39,590 nt of DNA from Eikenella sp. (GTDB lineage Bacteria; Pseudomonadota; Gammaproteobacteria; Burkholderiales; Neisseriaceae): NCBI GenBank assembly GCA_030528345.1, contig JAUMZB010000018.1, positions 1-39,590 of the forward strand, written 5' to 3'. This document shows positions 17,333 through 24,773 of this stretch, piece after piece. A model generated the notes under the pieces. The model made no database searches. It saw nothing but the letters and a program-made list of their open reading frames with translations, and was not told the DNA's origin. Made by a program: the position numbers and the translations under genes. Position 1 is the stretch's first letter, and every line of letters begins with the position of its first letter.

Positions 17333-17739
17333 GATTTTCGCTCCTTATATGTTATGTGATGTGAAATAATATGCTTGTGCACACCGGAGTTCGGCAGAGC
17401 AATTAAACCAAACTCTTGATGAACTCATTCAGTATGCGGGGCATACTAACACGATTATTTTATTTTTCATGCCATATCAGGCAAATATAACCCGATATTC
17501 CCTTATTTAAAGTTTATTCACATAAACGCCCGCAAGAATGCTTTTGTCTGTTTCTGTAAAAATCAACAGATACCGGCTTCATAGTTATCGGATTTTCCCT
17601 TTTCATTTGTAAAGAAAACAGACAAAAACTTTAAATAAGCGAGTTCATCACCAGCTAATGGCTGTGAAAACGCCGCACAGCGTTGATCAATTTTCTCGCC
17701 TAATGCCGAACAACACAGCAAGAAAGGAAGAACCAAATC
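17333..17739. promoter_or_regulatory. AT-rich divergent control region with nested inverted repeats
   Basis: About 400 bp with no gene, much more AT-rich than the surroundings. It contains a perfect palindrome, AGTATGC-GGG-GCATACT (17431-17447), on the DUF1328 side. On the CsbD side there is a long nested inverted repeat: CTTATTTAAAGTTT at 17502-17515 against its exact complement at 17626-17639, and inside these TTTTGTCTGTTT (about 17542) against AAACAGACAAAA (about 17617). No clear sigma-70 promoter pair was identified. Confidence 0.5.
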
Positions 17740-17937
17740 ATGAATTGGGATCAAATCGAAGGAAAATGGGAACAATTGAAAGGCAAAGCCAAAGAGCAAT
17801 GGGGCAAACTGACCGATGACGACTGGAAAGTGGTAGAAGGAAAACGCGACCAATTGGCCGGCCGCATCCAAGAGCGTTACGGCTACACCAAAGAGCAAGC
17901 CGAAAAAGAACTGGATGATTGGTTCGACAAAAACTGA
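17740..17937 (+). CDS. CsbD-family stress protein
   Basis: A 65-residue hydrophilic, highly charged protein matching the CsbD family along its whole length: Met-Asn-Trp-Asp-Gln-Ile-Glu-Gly-Lys-Trp at the start, Leu-Lys-Gly-Lys-Ala-Lys-Glu-Gln-Trp-Gly, and Arg-Tyr-Gly-Tyr-Thr-Lys-Glu-Gln-Ala-Glu near the end. CsbD proteins are general-stress proteins of unknown function. AGGAAG lies ten bases before the start. Mono-cistronic: a good terminator follows at once. Confidence 0.93.
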   Translation: MNWDQIEGKWEQLKGKAKEQWGKLTDDDWKVVEGKRDQLAGRIQERYGYTKEQAEKELDDWFDKN

Positions 17938-17971
17938 GAAGCGGTTCTTTTTAAAATTCAATCCGAAAGCG

Positions 17972-18000
17972 AAACCGTGTCTGTTCCGACACGGTTTTTT
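17972..18000 (+). terminator. Intrinsic terminator after csbD-like gene
   Basis: AAACCGTGTC, a TGTTCC loop, then GACACGGTTTTTT: a 10-bp perfect stem with a T6 tail. It is one of few terminators here not built from DUS copies. Confidence 0.85.
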
Positions 18001-18157
18001 ATGCGCCGCCGGCAGGCAGGAAGCTGGCACGCGTCTTTTTTCCGGAAACTGCGCCAGAAATATCCATCTCCTGCAAAACAATCCGGCTACCTGACGGCGC
18101 TTTTCACTGCACAGAACATCACGCAGCCGTTTTCAGGTAGCCCGTGTTGCCTTTAGA

Positions 18158-18355
18158 ACCTGTTCATAGTCTTCCGGCGCAGCGGTTTTTCGAGGCAAAA
18201 CCGCAGATGCGGGGCGACAATGCGCGCAAGATTGAACATCTTGCCGGTATTTTTGTTGTCCCTTCAGGAGCAACGCGGCCGATGCGGTTGTCGGCCGGGC
18301 AGCAAAGCGGACCGGCGAAGCTGAAATACCGCCGCAACGGAGACTTTGAACAGAC
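18158..18355. mobile_element. MITE-like element, copy A (~198 bp)
   Basis: The ends carry inverted CTGTTCATAGTC (18160-18171) and GACTTTGAACAG (18342-18353), one mismatch. The interior shares a core with two other places in the window: CAAGATTGAACATCTTG at about 18227, followed by a GTCCC near 18258-18262. No ORF of note. This fills most of the 428-bp spacer between the csbD-like gene and the TlpA-like gene; the rest (18001-18157) holds only degenerate DUS copies (about 18081 and 18130). Confidence 0.55.
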
Positions 18356-18365
18356 CCCGGCAGCC

Positions 18366-18869
18366 TTATTCGGCCAGCAATGCATCCACCTGCCGGTACA
18401 GCTCGGGAAAGTCCGGTTCGCCGACCAAGGTTTTCACGATGCGGCCGTTTTTGTCCACCAGAAACGAAGTCGGTGCCGCCACGATATTGTAAGCCTGTCC
18501 GGCACGGCCTTCGGCATCGTGAAGCACGGCAAAGGGCACCTGATGGGTGTGTACATACTGCTTCACCACCGGCAGCGGATCGCTTTTCACCTGCATGGAA
18601 ATGCCGATGATTTGGAAATCCGGCGAGCGGCTTTGGTAATCGTGCGCCATTCGGATCAATTTGGGCATTTCGCTGACGCAGCCCGGACAGGAAGGAAACC
18701 AGAAATTAACCAGGCTGACCTTGCCTTTGAGCTGCGCCTGGGTCACGGTTCGGCCGTTTAAGTCTTGCAAAGCAAAATCCGGCGCCGGCCTGCCCTTAGG
18801 TGCCAGCAGGATAAAGGCGGCGGCGGCAAGCAAAACGGCCAAAAGGAGTACAGGGAACCATTTTTTCAT
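18366..18869 (-). CDS. TlpA/ResA-like thioredoxin-fold protein
   Basis: A 167-residue periplasm-facing thiol-disulfide oxidoreductase. Residues 5-22 form an uncleaved signal anchor. The thioredoxin/AhpC-TSA fold has the active site Cys61-Pro-Gly-Cys64 in Phe-Trp-Phe-Pro-Ser-Cys-Pro-Gly-Cys and the cis-proline in Ala-Ala-Pro-Thr-Ser-Phe. Such proteins reduce disulfides of cytochrome c maturation substrates or other envelope proteins. The Ser-Cys-Pro-Gly-Cys variant replaces the usual Trp-Cys-x-Pro-Cys. Its ATG overlaps the stop of the thioesterase gene by 4 bases, so the pair is translationally coupled. Confidence 0.88.
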   Translation of the reverse strand: MKKWFPVLLLAVLLAAAAFILLAPKGRPAPDFALQDLNGRTVTQAQLKGKVSLVNFWFPSCPGCVSEMPKLIRMAHDYQSRSPDFQIIGISMQVKSDPLPVVKQYVHTHQVPFAVLHDAEGRAGQAYNIVAAPTSFLVDKNGRIVKTLVGEPDFPELYRQVDALLAE

Positions 18870-19285
18870 GGGCTTTCTTTCTCAACAATCAGAGATTCCA
18901 AGCGTTCGCGCAACCGGGGCGGGAATTCGATGGCTTTATTGGCCTGAGTGTCCACCGCCACAAACACCACCTCCGCTTCGGCCACCACCGTTTGGCTGCC
19001 GGTCTTGCGCACGGTTTGCCGGATGACGGCGTGGCGCCGGTTGACGGCGGCAAGAGCGGTTTCGATGTCCAATACGTCGTCCAACAGAGCGGCACGGCGG
19101 TAGTGGATGTTGATGTTGACCACGGCCATGGCGTAGCCGTTTTCAAAAAACAGCGGCGTTAAGCCGCGGTCTTCAAAATACGACCAACGGGCTTCTTCGA
19201 GAAATTCGAGATAACGGGCATTGTTGACATGCCGGAACATGTCGAGATGGTAGCCGCGTACTTTGACGCAGGTGTGGTGGGGCAT
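18866..19285 (-). CDS. Hot-dog-fold acyl-CoA thioesterase (YbgC/FadM-like)
   Basis: A 139-residue 4HBT-type thioesterase. The motif Leu-Asp-Met-Phe-Arg-His-Val-Asn-Asn-Ala-Arg-Tyr-Leu-Glu-Phe-Leu-Glu-Glu-Ala-Arg near residues 15-35 holds the usual catalytic Asp/His region. It hydrolyses acyl-CoA thioesters; chain length cannot be told. The ATG at 19285 has AAGGAA five bases before it; the longer frame upstream is rejected. First gene of a two-gene unit with the TlpA-like protein. A DUS-like sequence (about 19308) lies just upstream. Confidence 0.88.
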   Translation of the reverse strand: MPHHTCVKVRGYHLDMFRHVNNARYLEFLEEARWSYFEDRGLTPLFFENGYAMAVVNINIHYRRAALLDDVLDIETALAAVNRRHAVIRQTVRKTGSQTVVAEAEVVFVAVDTQANKAIEFPPRLRERLESLIVEKESP

Positions 19286-19380
19286 GGGATTCCTTGATGA
19301 TACCGGTTCCAGGTAGCCTGAAGATTCAAACGCTGCCGTTCCATACAGGCAGGCGGCAGCGGGCAAAAACAAACCCTAGC

Positions 19381-19743
19381 TTACTGAACCTGCAGCGGCA
19401 CAAATGCTTCGCGCTCCAACGGCTTGGCCGAAAGGTCGGTCACAATGGAGGAAAGCCGGATGTCGAACCATTCGGTAAAAACATCGGGGTGCAGATCGGG
19501 CCACAGGCTTTCGTCTTCACACCAGTCGGCCAGTTCGGCGGCGAAAACGGTTTCCAGCTGCGGCTCGATTTCGGCCCACACTTCCTCGAAGTCGTCGCAC
19601 GGATCCACCAGATAGGCATTGGCATCGGCCTGCAGATCTTCCAGCGTGAAGTCTGCCAAATCGATGCCGGGGATGCTGGTCAGCCAGTTCCAAAACGGAA
19701 GCTGCGGCACCAGCAGGAAAACACTGCGGTTGGTTTCGTACAT
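19381..19743 (-). CDS. Conserved-looking acidic protein of unknown function
   Basis: A 120-residue acidic cytosolic protein with no signal or membrane helix. Rich in Asp, Glu, Trp and Leu (for example Asp-Asp-Phe-Glu-Glu-Val-Trp-Ala-Glu-Ile). I do not recognise a domain. The start at 19743 has GGAG nine bases upstream. It lies 66 bp after mlaA on the same strand, with a variant DUS (AGGCTGCCTGAA, 19795-19806) in the gap, so it may be the last gene of the mla operon. Whether it acts in lipid transport is unknown. Confidence 0.7.
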   Translation of the reverse strand: MYETNRSVFLLVPQLPFWNWLTSIPGIDLADFTLEDLQADANAYLVDPCDDFEEVWAEIEPQLETVFAAELADWCEDESLWPDLHPDVFTEWFDIRLSSIVTDLSAKPLEREAFVPLQVQ

Positions 19744-19809
19744 AAGGGTTCTCCTCAAGGCGGTGTGGGCGGGGCAGGCCGAAGCCTGCCGCATAGGCTG
19801 CCTGAAAAC

Positions 19810-20739
19810 TCACTCGGCAGGCAAGACGGTGATGTGCAGGGTGTTGGGCGGCAGGTCGCGGATGGCGATGTCGCTCCGGGGCGAAGCAGATCGAAGGGCG
19901 GCGGCCGTTTCTGCTGCCGCCTGCTCCGGTACCTCCGCGTCTGCCGGCGCTTTCGGGGCAGCATCCGCTTCGGTCACGCTGCCGTCCGCGGGATTGTCGG
20001 CAGAAAACGGTTCGGCGGCACCCTCTTCTTCGAATGTCGGCACATAATCGTCGCTGCCGGGCAGCTCGGTGCCGATTTGGCGGGCACGGGCGGCCATGAA
20101 CGCATCACGCACATAAGCGTAACGGTCGATGGCGGCCTGCTCTACGCCATCCGTCAGCTCCAGCAACTTGGCGCGGGTGTCCACGGTTTTGAGGCCGATG
20201 GCGGTCCAGCGGGTGGGCGCGTGGGTAAACACGGCACCTTCAACCGGATACAGGCTGCTGACGGTGGTGCCGACCGCATCGCGCACCGTGCTCGGCCCCA
20301 ACAGCGGATAGACGAAATAATTGCTGTTTTTCCAACCCCAAGTAGCGAAGGTGTCGCCGAGACTGGTTTTGTGGTTCGGCATTTGCGCCGCTCCGGCAAT
20401 GTCGATCAACCCGCCGAAACCGAAGGTGCTGTTCAGGCCGAAACGCACCAAATCGGTGCCCGCTTTGGCAATATCCAAGCGCAGCAGATTGTTGCCCGCA
20501 CTCACCAAGTCGCGTAGATTATTGAAGAAATTGCCGATGCCGCTGCGCACCGGCTGAGGCGTCACCGCACGGTAGCCTCGTGCCACCGGCGCGAGCACGG
20601 CACGGTCGACTGCATCGTTGACGCCGAACATAAAGCGGTTGTAACCCTCATAAGGATCATAGGCCACGCCTTGTGCCCAAGCCGCAGCCGGAACGGACAG
20701 ACTGCCGCATACCGCCAGCAGAGCCAAAGTTTTGTTCAT
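19810..20739 (-). CDS. mlaA: MlaA (VacJ)-family outer-membrane lipid-asymmetry protein
   Basis: A 309-residue protein with the MlaA core (Asp-Pro-Tyr-Glu-Gly-Tyr-Asn-Arg-Phe-Met-Phe, Asn-Phe-Phe-Asn-Asn-Leu-Arg, Gly-Trp-Lys-Asn-Ser-Asn-Tyr-Phe-Val-Tyr-Pro-Leu-Leu-Gly-Pro-Ser-Thr-Val-Arg-Asp). It removes misplaced phospholipids from the outer leaflet and passes them to MlaC. Unlike E. coli MlaA, the signal peptide ends Ala-Trp-Ala-Gln with no lipobox, so it is probably not lipidated. A C-terminal tail of ~80 residues is rich in Glu, Ala and Pro. The ATG at 20739 overlaps the mlaB stop (ATGA); an upstream TTG is rejected. Confidence 0.93.
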   Translation of the reverse strand: MNKTLALLAVCGSLSVPAAAWAQGVAYDPYEGYNRFMFGVNDAVDRAVLAPVARGYRAVTPQPVRSGIGNFFNNLRDLVSAGNNLLRLDIAKAGTDLVRFGLNSTFGFGGLIDIAGAAQMPNHKTSLGDTFATWGWKNSNYFVYPLLGPSTVRDAVGTTVSSLYPVEGAVFTHAPTRWTAIGLKTVDTRAKLLELTDGVEQAAIDRYAYVRDAFMAARARQIGTELPGSDDYVPTFEEEGAAEPFSADNPADGSVTEADAAPKAPADAEVPEQAAAETAAALRSASPRSDIAIRDLPPNTLHITVLPAE

Positions 20740-21023
20740 GTTGCTATCCAATCATCCACTTCGTACAAGTCGGCCAGCAAAGCGGCGGCGGCGGGCACGT
20801 TTTGGAACGAGACGGACGCCCCGCCCTCACGGCAACGCAGGGCGGCGGCCAACAAAGCCAGGCAGGCCGAATCGGCTTTGTCCACACCGGTAAAGTCCAC
20901 ACGGACGTCCGCGCCGAGCGCGGCCAACTGGCGGCAGTAATTGCGGTAAAGCGGCGCGGTCACGGTATTGACCGTCACCTCGCCGCCCACATAAACCGTT
21001 TGCCCGCGACATTCGGTCTTCAT
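20736..21023 (-). CDS. mlaB: MlaB, STAS-domain subunit of the Mla transporter
   Basis: A 95-residue cytosolic STAS protein that binds MlaF and stabilises the MlaFEDB complex. Seen: Val-Asp-Phe-Thr-Gly-Val-Asp-Lys-Ala-Asp-Ser-Ala-Cys-Leu-Ala-Leu-Leu, the STAS loop with the conserved Asp-Ser. Weakly conserved family, so the call rests on this motif and on its place between mlaC and mlaA. The ATG at 21023 lies four bases after the mlaC stop; an ATG 36 bases upstream would overlap mlaC and is less likely. Confidence 0.85.
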   Translation of the reverse strand: MKTECRGQTVYVGGEVTVNTVTAPLYRNYCRQLAALGADVRVDFTGVDKADSACLALLAAALRCREGGASVSFQNVPAAAALLADLYEVDDWIAT

Positions 21024-21027
21024 CTGC

Positions 21028-21621
21028 TCAGGCACCGTTTTTACTGCGCAGCTCTTCAATCAGGCCGTCGATGCCTTTTTGGCGGACGGTGTTGTTGAAT
21101 TGCTGGCGGTATACGGTCACCAAGCTGGCGCCGTCCACCGCCACATTGTAGACGCGGTATTTATTGCCGCTTTGGTACATGGTGTAATCCATCACCACCG
21201 GTTTACCGCCGGCCGTCGGGGTAATGTCTGCCGTCACAATCACGCTGCGCCCGCGTACCACGGCATTCGGACGCACGGTTACCCGCGCATTGCGGTACTC
21301 CAGCATGGTGCCGGAATAGGTGCGGATCAACAAAGTTTTAAATTGTTCGGTCAGCGCCGACTTCTGCGCCGCACTGGCTTCGCGCCAGGGCGCCCCCACC
21401 GCCAGTTCGGTCATGCGGGCAAAATCAAAGTATGGGATGGCATAGTTCTCCGCTTGGCGGCGCACTTGGTTTGCATTGCCGCCGTTGGCGCGGCTCAGGA
21501 TATCCAGCACCTGGCTGCTGTTTTCCTTCAGTTGGCCCACCGCCTGCTGGGGCGTGGCAAATGCCAGACCGATACTCAGAATGCCCATACCGAGGGCAGT
21601 AACAAAAGCGGATTTTTTCAT
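21028..21621 (-). CDS. mlaC: MlaC, periplasmic phospholipid carrier
   Basis: A 197-residue Ttg2D/MlaC-family protein with an N-terminal signal peptide (Lys-Lys, hydrophobic core, Ala-Phe-Ala-Thr). Recognisable segments are Tyr-Phe-Asp-Phe-Ala-Arg-Met-Thr, Leu-Ile-Arg-Thr-Tyr-Ser-Gly-Thr-Met-Leu and Lys-Tyr-Arg-Val-Tyr-Asn-Val-Ala-Val-Asp-Gly-Ala-Ser-Leu-Val. It shuttles phospholipid between MlaA and MlaD. AGGA precedes the ATG. The gap to mlaD is 54 bp, the largest inside the mlaFEDCB block. Confidence 0.93.
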   Translation of the reverse strand: MKKSAFVTALGMGILSIGLAFATPQQAVGQLKENSSQVLDILSRANGGNANQVRRQAENYAIPYFDFARMTELAVGAPWREASAAQKSALTEQFKTLLIRTYSGTMLEYRNARVTVRPNAVVRGRSVIVTADITPTAGGKPVVMDYTMYQSGNKYRVYNVAVDGASLVTVYRQQFNNTVRQKGIDGLIEELRSKNGA

Positions 21622-21675
21622 CTTGCGTCCTTTCTTGAGGGTGTGCGGGTTGCTTGCCCGCAGCGGCTGGTCGGT

Positions 21676-22173
21676 TTAAGGCTGTTCGGCAGAAGCGGCC
21701 GGGTTGGGGGCGGCATTTTTCTCGGCGAAACTGGTCATCAGTCTGCCGATCAACTGCTCCAGCACCAGTGCGGAACTGGTGATTTCAATGGTGTCACCGT
21801 CTTTCAACGCCACTTCGTCGGCGCCCTGCTGCAACCCGATGTACTGCTCGCCCAACAGGCCGGAGGTGAGGATTTCGGCCGACACATCGCTGCTGAAACG
21901 GTATTCGCTGCCCAGCTCCAACATCACCTCCGCCTGATAAGTTTTCGGATCCAGACGAATGGAGGATACCCGGCCGACCACCACGCCGGAGGCTTTTACC
22001 GGTGCCTTCACTTTCAAACCGCCGATGTCGGAAAAATAAGCGGAAACTGTGTAAGCCGACCGGCTGCCGCCGAACGGCTGCCCGCCCGCAACGCGGAAAG
22101 ACAAAAAGACCACGGCCGCGATGCCCAGCGCCACAAACAGACCCACCCACAATTCCAATGTACTTCTTTTCAT
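21676..22173 (-). CDS. mlaD: MlaD, MCE-domain subunit of the Mla transporter
   Basis: A 165-residue protein with one N-terminal membrane helix and a single MCE domain (Tyr-Phe-Ser-Asp-Ile-Gly-Gly-Leu-Lys-Val-Lys-Ala-Pro-Val-Lys-Ala-Ser-Gly-Val-Val-Val-Gly-Arg-Val). MlaD hexamers form the periplasmic lipid channel on top of MlaE. The segment Gly-Leu-Leu-Gly-Glu-Gln-Tyr-Ile-Gly is typical. Length is slightly below E. coli MlaD. It starts 5 bp after mlaE. Confidence 0.95.
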   Translation of the reverse strand: MKRSTLELWVGLFVALGIAAVVFLSFRVAGGQPFGGSRSAYTVSAYFSDIGGLKVKAPVKASGVVVGRVSSIRLDPKTYQAEVMLELGSEYRFSSDVSAEILTSGLLGEQYIGLQQGADEVALKDGDTIEITSSALVLEQLIGRLMTSFAEKNAAPNPAASAEQP

Positions 22174-22178
22174 TTCGT

Positions 22179-22955
22179 TTATCCGGTAAACATAACGGCG
22201 GTTAAAACAAAGTCGAGCGCCAAAACCGTCAGCGCGGAGCTGACCACGGTACGCGTGCTGGCCCGCAAAATGCCCTCCGGCGTGCTTTTGCAGTGGAAAC
22301 CCTGATACACCGCAATCAGCGCCACTGCGGTGCCGAACACCAGCGATTTGATCAGGCCGTTGGCCACGTCATACGTCCAATCGATATTGCCCTGCATTTG
22401 CGACCAGAAAATCCCGGCATCCAGACCCAAATATTTCACGCCGATCAGATAGGCGCCGTACACCCCGGCCACATTGAAGATGGAAGCCAATAACGGCATC
22501 GACAACACCCCGGCCCAAAAACGCGGCACCACCACCCGCGCCACCGGATCCACCGCCATCACTTTCATCGCTTCGAGCTGCTCGGTGGTTTTCATCAAAC
22601 CGATTTCGCTGGTCATCGCACCGCCTGCGGAACTGGCAAACAGAATCGCCGCCAACACCGGCCCCAATTCGCGTAACAGCGAAGCGGCCACCATATAGCC
22701 GAGCACGTCGGCCGATTTGAATTTGGCCAGCTGGGTATAGCCCTGCAGGCCCAATACCATGCCCACAAACAGGCCGGACACCGCAATGATGACGATGGAG
22801 AGCACACCCGAAAAATACATTTGGCGGATGCCCAAACGCAGGCGCGGCAGCAAGGTGCCGGAACGGCCCAACACCGAAAACAGAAACAGGGTGGTGCTGC
22901 CCAATTCCTGTAAAAAAGCCAAGACCTTGCGGCCGATTGTTCTCAAAAAATCCAT
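22179..22955 (-). CDS. mlaE: MlaE, permease subunit of the Mla transporter
   Basis: A 258-residue inner-membrane permease with five or six hydrophobic helices. Family signatures include Ser-Gly-Leu-Phe-Val-Gly-Met-Val-Leu-Gly-Leu-Gln-Gly-Tyr, Leu-Arg-Glu-Leu-Gly-Pro-Val-Leu and Gly-Ala-Met-Thr-Ser-Glu-Ile-Gly-Leu-Met. Two copies form the core of the MlaFEDB complex. It begins 3 bp after mlaF. Confidence 0.95.
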   Translation of the reverse strand: MDFLRTIGRKVLAFLQELGSTTLFLFSVLGRSGTLLPRLRLGIRQMYFSGVLSIVIIAVSGLFVGMVLGLQGYTQLAKFKSADVLGYMVAASLLRELGPVLAAILFASSAGGAMTSEIGLMKTTEQLEAMKVMAVDPVARVVVPRFWAGVLSMPLLASIFNVAGVYGAYLIGVKYLGLDAGIFWSQMQGNIDWTYDVANGLIKSLVFGTAVALIAVYQGFHCKSTPEGILRASTRTVVSSALTVLALDFVLTAVMFTG

Positions 22956-22958
22956 GAT

Positions 22959-23759
22959 TCAGCTTTTCAGCAATGCATCTTGCAGACTGTTTTCCGCCGG
23001 ATAGCGGAACGCCACCGGCCCGTTGGGCAGACCGTTGACAAACTGATGCACCCAAGGCGAATCCATCTGCCGCATTTCCTCGGGGCTACCTGAAAACATC
23101 ACCTCGCCGTGCGCCACGAAAATCACTTGGTTCACGATGTCCAGCGACTGGCGGATGTCGTGGGTCACCATCACACTGGTGGACTGCAGGGCACGGTTGA
23201 TTTTGCTCACCAGTTCGGCAACCACCCCCAGCGAGATCGGGTCGAGTCCGGTAAACGGCTCGTCATACAGCATCAGCGCCGGATCCAACGCAATGGTGCG
23301 CGCCAGCGCCACCCGCCGCGCCATGCCGCCGGAGAGCTCGCCCGGCATCAAATCGGCCGTGCCGTGCAGGCCGACGGCGTTGAGTTTGAGCAACACCAAA
23401 TCGCGGATGACTTCTTCCGGCAGCGGGGTCTGCTCGCGCAGCGGAAAAGCCACATTGTCGAACACCGTCAAATCGGTAAACAGCGCGCCATACTGAAACA
23501 GCACGCCCATATTTTTGCGGTGGCGGAATAGCTCGTCCGCCGAAAAACCGGCCAAATCGCGTCCGTTGATCAACACCCGGCCCACCGTCGGCGCCACCTG
23601 GCCGGTCATCAGGCGCAGCAAAGTGGTTTTGCCGCTGCCGGAGCCGCCCATCACGGCGGCAAACGCGCCGTGCGCAATCTGAAAATTCACATTTTTCAGA
23701 ATCGGCCGCTCGCCGTAGGCGAAAGCGACGTTTTGCATCTCGATGAGGGGGGCGGTCAT
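22959..23759 (-). CDS. mlaF: MlaF, ATPase subunit of the Mla transporter
   Basis: A 266-residue ABC ATPase. Walker A is Gly38-Gly-Ser-Gly-Ser-Gly-Lys-Thr; the signature is Leu-Ser-Gly-Gly-Met-Ala-Arg-Arg, and Walker B is Leu-Met-Leu-Tyr-Asp-Glu-Pro-Phe-Thr-Gly-Leu-Asp-Pro. It powers phospholipid transport through MlaE. First gene of mlaFEDCBA, all minus strand with tiny gaps. An 11/12 DUS match at about 23085 is read here as Phe-Ser-Gly-Ser, the only internal copy read in that frame. Confidence 0.95.
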   Translation of the reverse strand: MTAPLIEMQNVAFAYGERPILKNVNFQIAHGAFAAVMGGSGSGKTTLLRLMTGQVAPTVGRVLINGRDLAGFSADELFRHRKNMGVLFQYGALFTDLTVFDNVAFPLREQTPLPEEVIRDLVLLKLNAVGLHGTADLMPGELSGGMARRVALARTIALDPALMLYDEPFTGLDPISLGVVAELVSKINRALQSTSVMVTHDIRQSLDIVNQVIFVAHGEVMFSGSPEEMRQMDSPWVHQFVNGLPNGPVAFRYPAENSLQDALLKS

Positions 23760-23800
23760 GGCGAAAGATAAAGGGCGGCGAAACAGACGAAAGGTCTCGG

Positions 23801-23806
23801 ATTATA
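23801..23806 (-). promoter_or_regulatory. -10 box of the mla operon
   Basis: A perfect TATAAT on the minus strand, about 42 bp upstream of the mlaF start. A weak -35 candidate (ATGGCA) lies 18 bp further upstream. Confidence 0.45.
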
Positions 23807-23948
23807 GGGAAAAACCGTTTCCCCTGCCATTCGCCCGCGCAAAGACAGATTAAGTTTTGTTAAAAGTCCGCCCGCAGCCCGCGCCGGCACCTTTCAGGCA
23901 GCCTGAATGCCCTCGGCGGCGGCAGTGGATTCCGCCTCCGGCGGACGA

Positions 23949-23954
23949 TATAAT
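23949..23954 (+). promoter_or_regulatory. -10 box of ratA-rnfH
   Basis: A perfect TATAAT 31 bp before the ratA start. A variant DUS (TTCAGGCAGCCT, about 23892-23903) lies upstream. The -35 region is not obvious. Confidence 0.45.
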
Positions 23955-23984
23955 GCCGCCTTTTTCTGTTGCCGGAACGGCGTG

Positions 23985-24422
23985 ATGTCACTCAAAACCA
24001 TTGAAAAAAACGTGCTGGTGCTGCACACCGCCGAGCAGATGTTCGAGCTGGTGGACCGGGTGGAAGACTACCCGCAGTTTCTGCCCTGGTACAGCAAAAC
24101 CGAAATCATCTCGCGCAGCGCAAACGAGCTGCAGGCGCGGCTGTTTATGGACTACATGAAAGTGCGCCAGTCTTTCGCCACCCGCAACCACAATATTCCC
24201 GGCCGCGAAATCCGCATGAACCTGCTCGAAGGCCCGTTCAAAACCCTGCGCGGCACCTGGACATTTATCCCGCTGGGCGATGACGCCTGCAAAATCGAAT
24301 TCCGCCTGCAATACGAATTTGCCGGCAGCGTGCTCTCCGCCCTGATCAGCCCCGTATTCAGCCACATCAGCGGCACGCTGGTGGACGCCTTCATCAAAGA
24401 GGCCGACAAACGCTATGCTTGA
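23985..24422 (+). CDS. ratA: RatA/Coq10-family START-domain protein
   Basis: A 145-residue polyketide-cyclase/START-like protein. It matches the RatA/PasT/Coq10 family: [17 protein letters not shown] near residues 20-37, [15 protein letters not shown] and Phe-Glu-x-x-Phe-like C-terminal Val-Asp-Ala-Phe. Proposed roles are ubiquinone binding or inhibition of ribosome association; in most bacteria a Coq10-like role seems likelier. The start at 23985 fits the family; the upstream frame is rejected. It overlaps rnfH by 8 bases, the normal ratA-rnfH arrangement. Confidence 0.9.
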   Translation: MSLKTIEKNVLVLHTAEQMFELVDRVEDYPQFLPWYSKTEIISRSANELQARLFMDYMKVRQSFATRNHNIPGREIRMNLLEGPFKTLRGTWTFIPLGDDACKIEFRLQYEFAGSVLSALISPVFSHISGTLVDAFIKEADKRYA

Positions 24423-24699
24423 CATCGAAGTGGCTTATGCCGCGCCCGACAAGCAGTGCCTGCTGGCCTTTCAGGTAGCCTGCGGCACCACCGCCCGCCA
24501 AGCCGTGTTGCAGTCCGCGCTGGCGGCGGAGTTTCCCGATGTCGATTTTGCCGCCGCCCCCATCGGCATCTTCGGCAAAAAAGTGGCCGACGACACGCCG
24601 TTGCGGCAGCACGACCGGGTGGAAGTGTACCGCCCCCTGCTCATCGATCCCAAAGAAAACCGCCGCCGCAGAGTAGCCGCCAAACAGGCCGGCCAATAA
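24415..24699 (+). CDS. rnfH: RnfH-family (UPF0125) protein
   Basis: A 94-residue ubiquitin-fold protein of the RnfH family (Ile-Glu-Val-Ala-Tyr-Ala near the start, Ile-Gly-Ile-Phe-Gly-Lys-Lys-Val in the middle, [13 protein letters not shown]-x-Arg-Arg-Arg-Arg). Function unknown; it usually follows ratA. A perfect DUS at 24470-24481 sits inside it and is read as Phe-Gln-Val-Ala. Coupled to ratA by overlap. Confidence 0.92.
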   Translation: MLDIEVAYAAPDKQCLLAFQVACGTTARQAVLQSALAAEFPDVDFAAAPIGIFGKKVADDTPLRQHDRVEVYRPLLIDPKENRRRRVAAKQAGQ

Positions 24700-24711
24700 C
24701 AACAATACACT

Positions 24712-24747
24712 CAGGCTACCTGAAACCCGCTTTCAGGTAGCCTTTGT
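24712..24747. terminator. DUS hairpin between rnfH and the convergent unknown gene
   Basis: AGGCTACCTGAAA (24713-24725) and TTTCAGGTAGCCT (24731-24743) form a 13-bp stem with a 5-nt loop, followed by TTGTCTT. It sits between two convergent genes. Confidence 0.8.
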
Positions 24748-24773
24748 CTTCATAATTTGCGCAAAAACTTGAT

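Noticed and set aside
17563..18081. 172-codon minus frame spanning the csbD-like gene
   Set aside because: It overlaps csbD antisense and its terminator; no recognisable protein.
3257..24743. DUS inverted pairs considered as CRISPR repeats or Correia elements
   Set aside because: There is no regular spacing or spacers, and the unit is the 12-bp uptake sequence. Correia-type ends were not seen.
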